Origin: Roseovarius sp. | GTDB taxonomy: Bacteria > Pseudomonadota > Alphaproteobacteria > Rhodobacterales > Rhodobacteraceae | Assembly: GCA_021775255.1 (NCBI GenBank) | Contig: JAJFIA010000001.1 | Location: 496,001 to 560,000, forward strand | Direction of reading: 5' to 3' | Length of the DNA stretch: 64,000 nucleotides | Part shown: positions 63,768 through 64,000 of the stretch, piece after piece | Position numbering within the stretch: the first letter of the stretch is position 1 | How the letters are laid out: every line of letters starts with the position of its first letter | Made by a program: the position numbers and the translations under genes | Notes under the pieces: generated by a model | What the model was told of the DNA's origin: nothing | What the model saw: only the letters and a program-made list of their open reading frames with translations | Databases searched by the model: none

Positions 63768-64000
63768 CAATACACCTCCCATATGCAGGTGTCATTTTCC
63801 ACTCGGTAGGCTTCAAATACCTGGGTCACAGCCGGATCAACCACTCCGAATTCCAATTCCCGGCTAGCCAGAGAAATGATCAGTTGTTTTGGCTGCGGCC
63901 CGGGCTTTGCCAGATGGGAAAGCGCATATTCATTGCACAGAAATTCCAGATCCTGCATCATCTGATCAAAATCCTGGCCCTCAGTGGTAAAATCCGGGGC
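63767..64000 (-). CDS. DUF6497-like protein (partial)
   Basis: The C-terminal 77 residues of a protein whose frame runs off the right edge. The visible part (DLEFLCNEYALSHLAKPGPQPKQLIISLASRELEFGVVDP, ending with a short CIWEVY) resembles DUF6497 proteins of Rhodobacterales, which have been loosely called acetolactate synthase-related. Function unknown; no enzymatic motif seen. Overlaps the downstream 119-aa gene by one base. Confidence 0.6.
   Translation of the reverse strand, partial: APDFTTEGQDFDQMMQDLEFLCNEYALSHLAKPGPQPKQLIISLASRELEFGVVDPAVTQVFEAYRVENDTCIWEVY

Noticed and set aside
1..64000. Prophage, CRISPR, toxin-antitoxin or secretion-system island
   Set aside because: No integrase, terminase, cas, repeat-spacer array, antitoxin pair or secretion ATPase was seen; the single tailspike-like protein is not enough.

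Overview
The window looks like chromosome of a facultatively denitrifying or nitrate-respiring alphaproteobacterium, most likely Rhodobacterales (Roseobacter/Paracoccus type). The basis is family-level recognition of the translated proteins: a fused E1 alpha/beta 2-oxoacid dehydrogenase, a divergent narR beside narK-narGHJI, the lysC-ptsP pair, an HdaA-type DnaA homologue, a short (450 aa) prolyl-tRNA synthetase, an NDUFS4-like complex I subunit, and PccA plus methylmalonyl-CoA mutase. The DNA is GC-rich. I saw no tRNA, rRNA, CRISPR array, integrase or transposase.

Layout. 1-1867: 3' part of a fused E1 gene. 1868-13930: nitrate respiration block: narR (minus), then narK1, narK2, narG, narH, narJ, narI, a parvulin-like chaperone and a DUF2478 gene (plus). 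13934-15589: orphan two-domain iron-type ABC permease (minus). 15897-21328: peptide/nickel-type ABC transporter (binding protein, two permeases, two ATPases). 21419-23942: molybdate transporter modABC (minus), which would supply Mo for NarG. 24149-31528: Nudix, DUF1178, YceI, aspartokinase, PtsP, EcsC, GNAT and flavin reductase genes. 31752-38469: SulP transporter, PPK2, NDUFS4-like protein, uvrB, two universal stress proteins and an ABM protein. 38581-42935: an outer-membrane-like protein, a 763-aa beta-helix protein, a small cytochrome c and a YdcZ-type membrane protein. 42938-49203: Ldh2-type dehydrogenase, lolD-lolC, proS, PerM-type permease, hdaA. 49252-53035: ppk1-ppx. 53179-56933: small secreted protein, EEP-family enzyme, DjlA-like, GNAT, VOC and MAPEG proteins. 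56933-62679: methylmalonyl-CoA mutase, a sulfotransferase-like protein, a lipoprotein and PccA, i.e. the propionyl-CoA to succinyl-CoA route. 62795-64000: a small lipoprotein and an operon of small unknown genes ending in a strong intrinsic terminator.

The most informative non-coding pattern is a set of FNR-type sites (TTGAT-N4-ATCAA). Two lie between narR and narK1. Further single sites precede ppk2, the uspA pair and the small cytochrome c gene. In those last three the site is followed, exactly 22 bases later, by a -10-like hexamer (CATAAT, TATCAT, TTAAAT), the class-II FNR activation geometry. This suggests that polyphosphate-linked nucleotide phosphorylation (PPK2), stress proteins and a c-type cytochrome are switched on with nitrate respiration under low oxygen. 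The window otherwise looks like well-ordered core genome; I found no clearly new multi-gene system. The less explained items are the beta-helix protein, two kinds of palindromic intergenic repeat and a possible cysteine-rich small protein near the right edge.
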